Shown one piece after another: positions 8,841 to 18,110 of a stretch of 64,000 nucleotides of DNA; position 1 is the stretch's first letter, and the number at the start of each line of letters is the position of its first letter. Source of the stretch: OLB6 sp964620125. GTDB taxonomy: Bacteria; Bacteroidota; Ignavibacteria; Kapaibacteriales; Kapaibacteriaceae. The notes beneath the pieces were generated by a model. The model saw only the letters and a program-made list of their open reading frames with translations. It was not told the DNA's origin and did not search any database. Made by a program: the position numbers and the translations under genes. Where the stretch lies: assembly GCA_964620125.1 (NCBI GenBank), contig CAZUGQ010000018.1, positions 1 to 64,000 on the forward strand. Direction: 5' to 3'.

Positions 8841-10103
8841 ATGGTTGACTTTCATCATGAAGCGGAAGAGTTGGATGCATCAGACGTTCTTGCACCCTTT
8901 CGCGATCGGTTTCACATTCCATTGCATCAAGGCAAACAATCCATCTACTTCGCCGGCAACTCGTTAGGTCTTATGCCAAAGAAAGCAGAGCAGATGGTGC
9001 TGGAGGAAATGGACGACTGGAGGCAATTGGGCGTTCTTGGTCACATGGCAAGTCGGCGTCCGTGGTTTTCTTACCACCGCCTGTTCCGCGACCATCTAGC
9101 GCACATAACGGGAGCACTGCCCACGGAGGTTGTGGCTATGAACTCCCTCACAGCAAACCTTCATTTGATGATGGTGAGCTTCTACCGCCCAACACCAACG
9201 CGGTTCAAGGTGATGATTGTGGGCCACGAGTTCCCGTCCGACAGGTATGCTGTGGCAAGCCAGATACGTTTCCACGGGTATGACCCGGCGGGCAGCCTCC
9301 TTGAACTTTATCCCTACGAGGGTAGCAGCACGATTGATGATGATCAAATTGAACAGGCAATTCGTGACCATGCAGACACGCTTGCACTCGTGGTATTCAG
9401 TGGGGTGCATTACTACACTGGCCAGTATTTCGATCTTCAGGCAATTACACGCCTTGCTCATGATGCAGGTGCATGTGTGGGGTTCGACCTGGCCCATGCC
9501 ATCGGCAACGTTAACCTCAAGCTGCACGAATGGGGTCCAGACTTTGCGGTGTGGTGTAGCTACAAGTATCTGAACAGCGGACCCGGTGGTGTTGGTGGAG
9601 CATTCGTGCACGAGCGTCATGCCAACAATCCCGATCTGCCACGATTTGCCGGATGGTGGGGTAATGATGAGTCGACCCGATTCCAGATGCCACACCAGTT
9701 TGAACATACGTATGGTGCCGATGGATGGCAGCTTAGCAATGCCCCCGTGCTTAGTATGGCAGCACACCTTGCAGCCCTCGAGGTGTTTTCTGATGCGCGC
9801 ATGGATAGGATTGGAGACAAGAGAGACTCACTCACAGCCTTTGCCGAGCGAGTAATCAGGGATGTTATTTCAGACCATCCGCAGGTGCAGATCATCACCC
9901 CAAGTGAACCAACGCGGCGTGGCGCACAACTTTCTCTATCTTTTTCGCATGGTGGAAGAGAAGTTTTTGATGCCATTTCAAGGAGTGGTGTAGTAGCAGA
10001 TTGGAGAACACCGAGTGTGATTCGAATTGCGCCGGCTCCGTTGTACAACACCTACTCAGAAGTGGCAACGTTTGGTCAGCTACTGCGGGAAGCACTTGGC
10101 TGA
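8841..10103 (+). CDS. kynU: Kynureninase
   Basis: PLP enzyme that cleaves kynurenine or 3-hydroxykynurenine to anthranilate (or its hydroxy form) and alanine, in tryptophan breakdown or NAD synthesis. Recognisable parts are YFAGNSLGLMPKKA near the start, GFDLAHAIGN (PLP contact aspartate) and CSYKYLNSGPGG with the Schiff-base lysine. Length 420 residues fits the family. The ATG at 8841 is chosen because the family sequence starts just after it; the frame is open from 8754 but those codons are unlike KynU. The stop overlaps the probable TTG start of rlmB. Other kynurenine-pathway genes are not in this window. Confidence 0.93.
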   Translation: MVDFHHEAEELDASDVLAPFRDRFHIPLHQGKQSIYFAGNSLGLMPKKAEQMVLEEMDDWRQLGVLGHMASRRPWFSYHRLFRDHLAHITGALPTEVVAMNSLTANLHLMMVSFYRPTPTRFKVMIVGHEFPSDRYAVASQIRFHGYDPAGSLLELYPYEGSSTIDDDQIEQAIRDHADTLALVVFSGVHYYTGQYFDLQAITRLAHDAGACVGFDLAHAIGNVNLKLHEWGPDFAVWCSYKYLNSGPGGVGGAFVHERHANNPDLPRFAGWWGNDESTRFQMPHQFEHTYGADGWQLSNAPVLSMAAHLAALEVFSDARMDRIGDKRDSLTAFAERVIRDVISDHPQVQIITPSEPTRRGAQLSLSFSHGGREVFDAISRSGVVADWRTPSVIRIAPAPLYNTYSEVATFGQLLREALG

Positions 10104-10878
10104 CCTTACTCGATACGTTGTTGGTCGTCGAGCTGTGATGGAGGCCATCGCTGCGGGAACGTCACTGGAGAAGATATTTGTGATGTTCGGCATTGACGAT
10201 GCCGAGGTACATCGACTCCGTTCCCTGGCCGACCGACTAAGAATTCCACTGGCCACCATGGACAGGCGCAAGTTCTCGCAGCTTGAGCGAGAACTGGAGA
10301 TTGACCGAAACATGGCTCAGGGCATCATTGCACTGCGTCCGCCGCGCCCCCCCCTTACGGTACTCGAACTTGTGCAGGGGGCTTTGCATTCGCGTGGGGA
10401 TGCACTGCTTGTTGTGCTTGACGGGGTGACGGATCCGCACAACCTTGGTGCAATTGCTCGGAGTGCCGAAGGTGCTGGTGCTTATGGCCTGATTCTACCT
10501 GAGCAGCACAGCGCGCCGATCACGCCGGTTGCGGTGAAAGCCTCTGCCGGCGCACTCGAGCATTTGCCGGTAGCAAAGGTCAAACGCGTTAGCACCACCT
10601 TACGTGAGTTGCGGGAGTCAGGTTGGAAGGTTGTTGGTACGGCCGCACCAGCCAAGGCTATGTACAGCGAAGTCGACCTCACAGGTCCGGTAGCAGTTGT
10701 TATCGGTAGCGAGGGTGAGGGATTGCATCCGCGTGTGCTCGCCGAGTGTAGTGTTGTTGTTGAGATTCCGATGCATGGGCGGGTGGCATCGCTGAATGCG
10801 AGTGTGGCGGCTGGGATTGTGCTGTTTGAAGTGGCGCGGCAGCGTAGAGTGCCGGGTACCCATGTACCCGGCACATGA
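10096..10878 (+). CDS. rlmB: 23S rRNA (guanosine-2'-O)-methyltransferase, RlmB/TrmH family
   Basis: SpoU-class knotted methyltransferase that methylates a ribose in 23S rRNA. An N-terminal substrate-binding domain (VVGRRAVMEAI) is followed by the SAM-binding knot: DGVTDPHNLGAIARSAEG, VIGSEGEGLHPRV and IPMHGRVASLNASVA. The first ATG (10027) would lie 77 bases inside kynU. I prefer the TTG at 10096, with GGGAAG five bases before it and an 8-base overlap with the kynU stop. The last nine codons (VPGTHVPGT) are encoded by the left half of a 58-bp palindrome whose centre holds the stop codon, so the original gene end was probably altered by that element. Confidence 0.88.
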   Translation: MADLTRYVVGRRAVMEAIAAGTSLEKIFVMFGIDDAEVHRLRSLADRLRIPLATMDRRKFSQLERELEIDRNMAQGIIALRPPRPPLTVLELVQGALHSRGDALLVVLDGVTDPHNLGAIARSAEGAGAYGLILPEQHSAPITPVAVKASAGALEHLPVAKVKRVSTTLRELRESGWKVVGTAAPAKAMYSEVDLTGPVAVVIGSEGEGLHPRVLAECSVVVEIPMHGRVASLNASVAAGIVLFEVARQRRVPGTHVPGT

Positions 10879-10907
10879 TCATGTGCCGGGTACATGGGTA
10901 CCCGGCA
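10850..10907. repeat. 58-bp perfect palindrome made of two hairpin units
   Basis: The 58 bases equal their own reverse complement, centred on TGATCA, where the rlmB stop codon lies. Each half is itself an inverted repeat: GCCGGGTAC, a 4-base loop (CCAT or ATGG), GTACCCGGC. The structure can thus form two small hairpins or one long one, like a pair of inverted REP units (BIME). It could act as a bidirectional terminator, an mRNA 3' stabiliser or a target of a single-strand transposase. It lies between rlmB and lysS and fills most of the lysS leader. Confidence 0.9.
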
Positions 10908-10922
10908 AACGTAGATTTGCCG
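10903..10922. promoter_or_regulatory. Small hairpin directly before the lysS start
   Basis: CGGCAAA and TTTGCCG form a perfect 7-bp stem around CGTAGA, ending one base before the lysS ATG and sharing five bases with the palindrome. It leaves no visible ribosome-binding site for lysS and may hide or replace one. Confidence 0.4.
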
Positions 10923-10923
10923 A

Positions 10924-12477
10924 ATGGAAGAACTTCCCCTCAACGACCAAGAACTCCAGCGCCGCCACAAGCTCGAAGAACTCCGCGCCCTGGGAATCAA
11001 TCCCTATCCCCCAACATTCGAGAAAACTCACACCGCCCAACATATTCTGGAGACGTATAACGACGCATCACCAGATCACCTTGCTAACGTAGCCGTAGCC
11101 GGGCGTATCATGAGCTTCCGAAAAATGGGCAAGGCGAGCTTCGCCCATATCCAGGATGCAACGGGCAAAATTCAGCTCTATCTAAAAAAAGATGACCTTG
11201 AAGAATGGTATGACAACCTGCGCCTGCTCGATATCGGCGACATTATTGGCGCGCGCGGCTTCGTTTTCCGTACACGCATGGGCGAAATCAGCGTCCACGT
11301 GCAACAGCTCACTCTCCTCACCAAAAGCATCACACTCATTCCACTCAGTAAGGAAGAAACTGACGACGAAGGAAACGTTCATCGCTATAGTGCTTTCGCC
11401 GATAAGGAGCAACGCTACCGGAAACGCTACCTGGATTTGATTGCTAACCCCGAAATCAAGAATACGTTCATCGCCAGAGCGCGCATCATCACCGCCATGC
11501 GCCGCTACTTTGATGAGCGTGGCTGGATCGAAGTCGAAACCCCAATCCTGCAACCCATTTATGGTGGTGCCACTGCACGCCCATTTATCACTCATCACAA
11601 TGCGCTCGATGTAGATCTCTACCTGCGCATTGCCATCGAACTCTACCTGAAACGACTGATTGTAGGGGGCTTTGAAGGTGTGTACGAAATCTCCAAGAAC
11701 TTCCGCAACGAAGGGATGGATAAAACGCACAACCCAGAGTTCACGATGATGGAAATCTATGTGGCCTACAAGGATTACCTCTGGATGATGGAAATGACGG
11801 AAGACCTTGTTCGCCACCTGGCGAATGAAGTACGTGGCATGGGTGCTGTTCCATTGAGTGCACAGTCTGCTGATAACAATGGTCACACCAGCAGCACTAT
11901 CGTGGATTATCAGGCACCGTTCCGTCGGGCTGCAATGTTCGACCTGTTTGCCGAGTATACCGGACGAGACTTGCGAGGTAAGACGAGAGAAGATTTGATC
12001 TCCATTGCCAACGAGATCGGAGTACCAGTTGATCCAAGCTGGAGCGCAATGAAGATTCTCGATGAGATCTTCAGTGAACGTGTAGAGCCACATCTCGTAC
12101 AGCCTACATTCGTTATGGATTACCCGGTTGAGATGAGTCCGCTCGCCAAAGCACATCGCAGCGAACCCGGTTTGGTTGAACGGTTTGAGCTCTACATCAA
12201 CGGCAAAGAAATCGCCAACTGCTTTACGGAACTCAACGATCCTATTGATCAGCGCCGCAGGCTCGAGGAGCAGGCTCGGATTCGTGCCGCTGGAGACGAC
12301 GAGGCAATGGTTGTAGACGAAGACTTCCTGCATGCAATCGAGGTTGGCATGCCACCAACTGCTGGACTAGGTATTGGCATTGACCGGCTGGTGATGCTGC
12401 TTACGGGTAATGACAGCATTCGAGACGTGCTGCTCTTCCCCCAGATGAGACCGGAGCGAACACATGCAGACACCTGA
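10924..12477 (+). CDS. lysS: Lysyl-tRNA synthetase, class II
   Basis: Charges tRNA-Lys in the cytoplasm. The N-terminal OB-fold anticodon-binding domain (residues about 55-155, VAGRIMSFRKMGKASF) is followed by the class II catalytic core: motif 2 at FRNEGMDKTHNPEFTMMEIY and motif 3 at GLGIGIDRLVMLL. Length 517 residues is typical. No ribosome-binding site is visible because the 45-base gap after rlmB is filled by the palindrome and a small hairpin. Its end overlaps the next gene by 14 bases, so translation of the membrane protease is probably coupled. Confidence 0.97.
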   Translation: MEELPLNDQELQRRHKLEELRALGINPYPPTFEKTHTAQHILETYNDASPDHLANVAVAGRIMSFRKMGKASFAHIQDATGKIQLYLKKDDLEEWYDNLRLLDIGDIIGARGFVFRTRMGEISVHVQQLTLLTKSITLIPLSKEETDDEGNVHRYSAFADKEQRYRKRYLDLIANPEIKNTFIARARIITAMRRYFDERGWIEVETPILQPIYGGATARPFITHHNALDVDLYLRIAIELYLKRLIVGGFEGVYEISKNFRNEGMDKTHNPEFTMMEIYVAYKDYLWMMEMTEDLVRHLANEVRGMGAVPLSAQSADNNGHTSSTIVDYQAPFRRAAMFDLFAEYTGRDLRGKTREDLISIANEIGVPVDPSWSAMKILDEIFSERVEPHLVQPTFVMDYPVEMSPLAKAHRSEPGLVERFELYINGKEIANCFTELNDPIDQRRRLEEQARIRAAGDDEAMVVDEDFLHAIEVGMPPTAGLGIGIDRLVMLLTGNDSIRDVLLFPQMRPERTHADT

Positions 12478-13486
12478 TCGCTTGTGGCTCCATGCATTGC
12501 TCTTCATTCTGTCCACGATAAGTACCATGATGGCCGGCACAGCGTGGGCAATGCAGGACTATACTGACATAAGCTTGTGGAGCACTGGTCTTACCTACTC
12601 ATTGCTTATCATGAGCTTTCTCACTGCTCATGAGTTCGGGCACTACATAGCAGCACGCATTCATGGCGTTGATGCTACGCTGCCATACTTCATTCCCATG
12701 CCCATTCTTGCACTCATCCCATTCGGAACAATGGGTGCTGTTATACGCACACGGTCATCAATCCCGTCACGCCGAGTGCTGTTCGACATTGGCGTCGCCG
12801 GCCCACTTGCAGGGTTTCTCGTATGCCTCGTTATTCTGGCCATCGGATATGGAATGCCCATGAGTCCTGATTCCGTTTACACTTTCCATCCAGAATATCG
12901 TTTCCTGGGCAGCATCCCTTCGACGGGTATGTATTTCGGAGACATGCCGCTATACTCTGCTTTCCGGATGATTGGCGAGCACGTGAATGGCTGGGTACCC
13001 CCGATGAACGAAGTGTACCACTATCCATTCCTCTGCGTGGGATGGTTCGGTCTCTTCGTTACCGCACTTAACATGGCTCCGTTCGGGAACCTCGACGGTG
13101 GTCACGTTCTATATGCACTCGTTGGTGGCGCACTGCAACGAAGGATTAGCCGGTTTCTATGGTGGGTGATGTTCATTGCCGGTGTGCTCTCGCTGGTTGG
13201 CGTTATTGATACATTTCTGCAGGAACCATCACCCACTGCTTGGATACAGTCACTTCAGTACACGATTGCCGAACCTCTGCACAGTGTGGTTTCATGGGCA
13301 CCATGGCTATTCAAGCTGGGTGAAGGGTGGTTGCTGTGGGCTATCCTGGTGCGCTTCGTGGTTCGCATTGATCACCCGGAGATTCCTGATCCACTGCCAC
13401 TCGATGGTTACCGTGCAGCGCTTGGATGGCTTTCCATCGCCATCTTCATCCTGTGCTTGCCTGTGCGAATCGTATACTTCGTATAG
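12464..13486 (+). CDS. Site-2-protease family (M50) membrane metalloprotease
   Basis: Integral membrane zinc protease that probably cuts within or near membrane segments. The zinc motif HEFGH is at residues 56-60 in a transmembrane helix, and the third ligand lies in NLDGGHVLYAL (about residue 207). Several hydrophobic helices surround them, and a 340-residue length fits the group without PDZ domain or with a small insert. Substrate unknown; family members release anti-sigma factors or clear signal peptides. It starts inside the lysS 3' end and is followed 33 bases later by a glycosyltransferase. Confidence 0.87.
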   Translation: MQTPDRLWLHALLFILSTISTMMAGTAWAMQDYTDISLWSTGLTYSLLIMSFLTAHEFGHYIAARIHGVDATLPYFIPMPILALIPFGTMGAVIRTRSSIPSRRVLFDIGVAGPLAGFLVCLVILAIGYGMPMSPDSVYTFHPEYRFLGSIPSTGMYFGDMPLYSAFRMIGEHVNGWVPPMNEVYHYPFLCVGWFGLFVTALNMAPFGNLDGGHVLYALVGGALQRRISRFLWWVMFIAGVLSLVGVIDTFLQEPSPTAWIQSLQYTIAEPLHSVVSWAPWLFKLGEGWLLWAILVRFVVRIDHPEIPDPLPLDGYRAALGWLSIAIFILCLPVRIVYFV

Positions 13487-13519
13487 GCAGGGGGCCATGG
13501 CTGCGCGCAAGATTTTCGC

Positions 13520-15157
13520 ATGACGTTTACTTCCCGACAGCACACCGTGCTGGCTACGGTGCTCATCTTCGTGGTTGCGTACCTAACCAGGATTGGTCAC
13601 GTTGAAATTCAGCCGTGGGATGAGGGCCTGTATGCCGTTCGCGGTGAGGCCGTTCTTCTTTACGGCGACCTGTGGGACCAAACGGAGCATGCGATTGGCG
13701 GGTTGTACTCGAGCATACCCGCACCGATGCCCTCGTGGCATGCGGCAATAGGCATGGCTGTATTCGGCCGAACGGCATTCGGTGTGCGCGTCATCGGAGT
13801 TCTTGACGCAGGGATCGCTCTTTTCCTGCTATTCCTGATTCTCGATCGGTTAGTCTCGTATCGCCTGGCCTTGGTGGGTGTTGTGATGCTGGGCACAGCT
13901 CTCCACTGGGTAGTCTATGCACGCCAACTGATGAGCGAGGTGCCACTCTTAACCTACATGCTACTGGCATTGTGGGCCAGCATGCGGTTGAAGGATGAAT
14001 TGTCAAACGATGGTAACTGGCGCCGACGAAGCGTTTTCTGGTATGGCATAGCATTCAGCATTGGTCTTGGTTTCGCGCTGCTCACAAAGCTTGTTGTTGG
14101 GTTGATCCCTCTGCTGTTCCTACTACCGTTACTACGGCACCGTGTTTCTCGCGCTGTTGCTCTTGTGAGTGCCGCACTAGGTCTGCTTATTGCCATGCCG
14201 TGGTATGTAAGCATGTTGGTTGCTCACGGTGCTCCATTTCTCAATGCTCTTCTCATCCAGCATGCGACCACCGTTGTGGAAGGCAATGAGCGTGACTTAG
14301 GACTTTTCTACTACATCAATCAGCTGCTGATCGCTCAGCCCCTCCTGCTTTTCGCGATGCTCCTGAACATACGCAGGCTCTTGATCGACATCCCAGCATT
14401 CTGGTTCGTTGTAACCTTCATTGCGCTTACACTTGCTCCAACAAAGAACCCACATTATGTAGTGATGCTCATTCCTCCAGCAGTAATCTGTGCAGTGTGT
14501 GCGCTGGAGCGGATACAGAAGGCTAACAAGCCTCGATTGGAAACCATCCTTCTGCTCCTCGTTGTGCTTGTTTCAGGTTGGGCTGCGTTAGCTGACTTGC
14601 GCTTGTGGGTAAGAGGACATGCCTTCGAATCCTTGCCGTGGATCGCTGGGGTGATGTGCCTTCTTGTTCTGTCGGCAGTTCTACCATATTCCTGGTTACA
14701 GTGGTTTACAGTCAGAGCACGCCCGGTGATGATAGGGATAGGGATTGGTGCTGCTGGGTTAACAGCACTACAAACCATCTGGCAAGGGAGGCCAGAATTC
14801 ATTCGCGGAGGAAAAGCTGTTGCTCTGGACTTGTTGGAAAGTGGAACGCAGAGATTCGCGTACTTGTATCACGAGCATAATGTTGCCGACAGTTTGAATC
14901 CGCAACTGGCTTGGTATACAGCCGGTTGGATGTTAGGTAGGGACTCTCAGTATTCGTACAACCCTGTGGCCTTGCCGGAGGACGGTGTGTCACTTAACGC
15001 CACAGCGATGCTTGCTACATCAGGCACACCGATCGTTGTCTACTATCATCCCGGTGTGAGTCGCGCCATTCGAGATCAGGTCTATGCCGTGCTGGGTACT
15101 GCGTATCGAGTAGACACAATGGGTGCCCACTATTCACTGCTGCGAATTGCACGATAG
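13520..15157 (+). CDS. GT39-family membrane glycosyltransferase (ArnT/PMT-like)
   Basis: Polytopic membrane enzyme of the dolichyl-phosphate-mannose/ArnT class, which moves a sugar from a polyprenyl-phosphate carrier to a protein or lipid A on the outer face of the inner membrane. The key acidic pair sits early in the protein (QPWDEGLYAVRGEA, about residues 33-46) after the first membrane helix. About ten to twelve hydrophobic segments follow, and the last 100 residues are soluble. Donor and acceptor cannot be told from sequence. The stop is 23 bases from the convergent ABC transporter gene. Confidence 0.8.
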   Translation: MTFTSRQHTVLATVLIFVVAYLTRIGHVEIQPWDEGLYAVRGEAVLLYGDLWDQTEHAIGGLYSSIPAPMPSWHAAIGMAVFGRTAFGVRVIGVLDAGIALFLLFLILDRLVSYRLALVGVVMLGTALHWVVYARQLMSEVPLLTYMLLALWASMRLKDELSNDGNWRRRSVFWYGIAFSIGLGFALLTKLVVGLIPLLFLLPLLRHRVSRAVALVSAALGLLIAMPWYVSMLVAHGAPFLNALLIQHATTVVEGNERDLGLFYYINQLLIAQPLLLFAMLLNIRRLLIDIPAFWFVVTFIALTLAPTKNPHYVVMLIPPAVICAVCALERIQKANKPRLETILLLLVVLVSGWAALADLRLWVRGHAFESLPWIAGVMCLLVLSAVLPYSWLQWFTVRARPVMIGIGIGAAGLTALQTIWQGRPEFIRGGKAVALDLLESGTQRFAYLYHEHNVADSLNPQLAWYTAGWMLGRDSQYSYNPVALPEDGVSLNATAMLATSGTPIVVYYHPGVSRAIRDQVYAVLGTAYRVDTMGAHYSLLRIAR

Positions 15158-15180
15158 CGTGCATACCATGGCAACCATGC

Positions 15181-17001
15181 TTACTCCTGGCTGCCAAACT
15201 GCAGAGCGTGAAGTCGGGCATAAACACCTCCTTTCTCGAGCAGCTCAGCATGATGGCCTTCCTCCACAATTCGTCCTTCATCAAACACCAGAATGCGATC
15301 TGCATTCACGATGGTGCTTAGTCGATGTGCCACAACAACGGCAGTTCTATCTCTTAGCACATCGGCAATGGCTTCCTGAACAATCCGCTCGCTTTCCGTA
15401 TCAAGCGCAGACGTAGCTTCATCAAAGAGCAAAATCTGCGGTTCTCGCACAATGGCACGAGCAATGGCCAAGCGCTGACGTTGCCCGCCAGACAAACGCA
15501 TGCCACGGTCTCCAATCACTGTGTTGTATCCTTCGGGCATCTGACTGATAAATCCATGTGCGTGTGCTATCCGTGCAGCACGCTCAATCCTTTCCAACGA
15601 GACGCCTTCTAATCCCAAAGAGATGTTGTTGGCAACCGTATCGTTGAAGAGAACAGTTTCCTGACTTACCATGCCAAACAATGTTCTGTATGCGCCAAGG
15701 TCCAGCGTGCTGATGTTCCGTCCGTCAAGTTCAATGCTACCCTTCTGCGGGTCGTAGAATCGCAGCAAAAGGTCAAGCATCGTACTCTTGCCACTGCCGC
15801 TTGCTCCAACAAGTGCTATGGTCTCGCCCCTGTGAAGAGTAAAGGATACGTCGCGTATAACTGGTGTAGTAGCGTAGGAAAATGAGACGTTACGAACCTC
15901 CAACGATCGCTCAAAGTTTGAAACTTGACCAGAGCCCCCTACAATGGTTGGATGCTCATCAAGCAGGGTAACAACGTTTTCCGCTGCCGCAATTCCTCGC
16001 TGCATGCCGGCGATGGTGCTCACGATGGTTGTGATCGGCTGCATGAGCCCAAAGAGAAGGAAAAGAAACGTGACTAGGCTGGAAGGGGCTATATCGTGAT
16101 TTGCCAACGCAACACCTCCTGCAAAGAACACTCCGCAAAGTGCAAGTATCCCGAACGTATCGTTTACCACAGGCACCAAGGCACTGATGCGTTCATTACG
16201 CAGGGCAGTTCGAACGTAGGCGTTGGTTTGTGAAAGGAAGCGCTGAACCATTGTCTGCTCTACACCTAGAGCCTTAACCACCCGTATGCCAGAAACGGTT
16301 TCTTGCAATGTACTTGTGTAGTCTGCCTGTGCACGTTGCATACGCGATCCGTAGCTCCGTAGCAGTCGTGTACTTAATCGGATCACGATGAGACTTCCTG
16401 CACTGATAGCAATCGCAATACCCGTTAGGGGAGCACTGATGGTGAGCAGTAGGATCACATAAATCACAACCGTAATGCCTTCGCGCCACAAGCTTGTTAC
16501 GCTGTTGATGGCCGCATGGTTGAGTACACCAACATCGTTGGTAAGCAGGGAAATGATGTCGCCCGACTTCTTGCGGGCAAAAAAGTCCATCGAAAGATCA
16601 GTGATGCGCAGAAACATGGCATCTCGTATGGACTTCATGATGCCTTCTTCCAATCGTACGTTGATGATTCGACTCAGGTACTTGAGCAATCCTCGAACTG
16701 TGAACAAACAGAAGATGAAGATGCTCAGGTTTCGGATGGAGTCAAAAAATGTATCGCCGATAATCACCGCCTGCACGCTTGCATCAAACCATGCCTTGAG
16801 TCCTGAACCTATCTGAACCACATCCCTGCGGCTCATATCAACGTCAAAGAGAGTTCGGAATACGGGCTCTACAACAGCCAACACCGCAGCGTTGATGGTT
16901 GCAAACAGCAGATTGGCTACGAAGCTGAAGAGTATTAGTCCGATAAATGGTCGCACGAAGGGTGCAATCCGTCGGACGAGATGCGTCACTGATGTGGTCA
17001 T
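15181..17001 (-). CDS. ABC exporter, fused membrane and ATPase domains (MsbA-like)
   Basis: Half-size ABC exporter working as a homodimer. Residues about 15-310 hold six membrane helices. The C-terminal ATPase has Walker A GASGSGKST, signature LSGGQRQR, Walker B ILLFDEATSALD and the switch AHRLST. Its 606 residues and overall layout suit lipid flippases such as MsbA, but drug or peptide exporters look alike. It is the third gene of a corA-amidase-ABC operon, and its ATG overlaps the amidase stop by four bases. Confidence 0.9.
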   Translation of the reverse strand: MTTSVTHLVRRIAPFVRPFIGLILFSFVANLLFATINAAVLAVVEPVFRTLFDVDMSRRDVVQIGSGLKAWFDASVQAVIIGDTFFDSIRNLSIFIFCLFTVRGLLKYLSRIINVRLEEGIMKSIRDAMFLRITDLSMDFFARKKSGDIISLLTNDVGVLNHAAINSVTSLWREGITVVIYVILLLTISAPLTGIAIAISAGSLIVIRLSTRLLRSYGSRMQRAQADYTSTLQETVSGIRVVKALGVEQTMVQRFLSQTNAYVRTALRNERISALVPVVNDTFGILALCGVFFAGGVALANHDIAPSSLVTFLFLLFGLMQPITTIVSTIAGMQRGIAAAENVVTLLDEHPTIVGGSGQVSNFERSLEVRNVSFSYATTPVIRDVSFTLHRGETIALVGASGSGKSTMLDLLLRFYDPQKGSIELDGRNISTLDLGAYRTLFGMVSQETVLFNDTVANNISLGLEGVSLERIERAARIAHAHGFISQMPEGYNTVIGDRGMRLSGGQRQRLAIARAIVREPQILLFDEATSALDTESERIVQEAIADVLRDRTAVVVAHRLSTIVNADRILVFDEGRIVEEGHHAELLEKGGVYARLHALQFGSQE

Positions 17002-18110
17002 TTGTTCAAGGAAGCCTTGTATACGTCCGCATAGGCCAAGATGGCATCGAACAAAGCAGCAGCCACCTCTTTCTGGCCTTTTACGGACGAGATGTACGCT
17101 GCATCGTCTGGGTTGCTCAGGAAAGCCGATTCAAACAGCACGTTGGGCATTGAAGCACCAACCAGCACATAGAAACCAGCTTGATTTACACCACGATTGG
17201 CAAGGCCGGTGGCTGACGAAACGTGCTTTTGAATGTTGGCTGCCAGCTCTTCGGAAAATCGAACAAAACTGCGCTGTGCCATCGTAGCAACGATCAATTG
17301 GTCTGCATCTAAACCGGCATACCGGTCTGATGTCGACTCCAACTTCACCGAAGCATTCTCACGTTCGGCTACTCGGGCTGCATCTTCATTCCGCCCTGGC
17401 CGAAGGATGTACGTTTCACAACCATGGGCGGGGTGTGGTATTGTGGGCATGCTGTTGCAGTGAATACTCACAAACAGTTTTCCCTTGGCTTGGTTCGCGA
17501 TCTGCGTTCGCCGGTACAGTTCGATAAACGTATCGTCGTCGCGTGTCATCACCACAGTTGTCTGTGGCAACTTCTCCTGCACCAATGCGCGCAATCTTCG
17601 TGCAATAGACAGGGTAACGTCTTTCTCGTATACCCCGTTCACCCCCTTGGCACCCACATCCTTCCCACCATGACCTGCATCAATCACAATCACGTCCAAT
17701 GCCCACTCGGTGGAACTGGCAAGGGGCTTTGCATTTGTACCGTTATGAGGTTGTTTTCTCGGTATAGACATAAGCACGGATTGAGCACCATCACGGTGAG
17801 CCGTAGGTGTGCCTAAGCCCCCTGCTGCAATACGAAACACAAGGAATTCTCTGATCTGCTCGTAGGTGATGGATATGTCTTCGCAGGTGCTAATGCTCAC
17901 CGTGGGGCTGATTGTGACTCCCACGAATCGAAGGATGATCGTGCCACTCGCAATCTCAGGTTTCTGATAACGGGTAATCGTGCCATCTGCAGAGAAACGG
18001 ATTGTTTGAGTGGTGTCGGAGCTGGTGCAAACAACATCGGTGATGGTTACGCTAGCTGCACCTTTGCTTACGATTGCGAAGAGAAGAAGTCCAAGTAGGT
18101 ATCTATGCAA
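16998..18110 (-). CDS. N-acetylmuramoyl-L-alanine amidase (AmiC-like, Amidase_3)
   Basis: Exported zinc amidase that cuts the lactyl-peptide bond of peptidoglycan, typically in daughter-cell separation. The signal peptide is followed by an AMIN-like domain (about residues 20-140). The catalytic domain has VIDAGHGGKDVGA (first zinc histidine) and VSIHCNSMP (second histidine), and the catalytic glutamate near the end lies in VLFESAFLSN. The first ATG (18149) would lie 47 bases inside corA. The TTG at 18110, preceded by GGAGAGG and overlapping the corA stop by 8 bases, gives a cleaner signal peptide of 370 residues total. Confidence 0.9.
   Translation of the reverse strand: MHRYLLGLLLFAIVSKGAASVTITDVVCTSSDTTQTIRFSADGTITRYQKPEIASGTIILRFVGVTISPTVSISTCEDISITYEQIREFLVFRIAAGGLGTPTAHRDGAQSVLMSIPRKQPHNGTNAKPLASSTEWALDVIVIDAGHGGKDVGAKGVNGVYEKDVTLSIARRLRALVQEKLPQTTVVMTRDDDTFIELYRRTQIANQAKGKLFVSIHCNSMPTIPHPAHGCETYILRPGRNEDAARVAERENASVKLESTSDRYAGLDADQLIVATMAQRSFVRFSEELAANIQKHVSSATGLANRGVNQAGFYVLVGASMPNVLFESAFLSNPDDAAYISSVKGQKEVAAALFDAILAYADVYKASLNK

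Noticed and set aside
10321..10360. Poly-C run (eight C) in rlmB as a phase-variable tract
   Set aside because: The frame and downstream motifs are intact, it is a single short run, and there is no sign of a switched product.
11182..12333. A 383-residue open frame antisense to lysS
   Set aside because: Long only because of codon bias in lysS; the protein has no known family features, and lysS is unmistakable.
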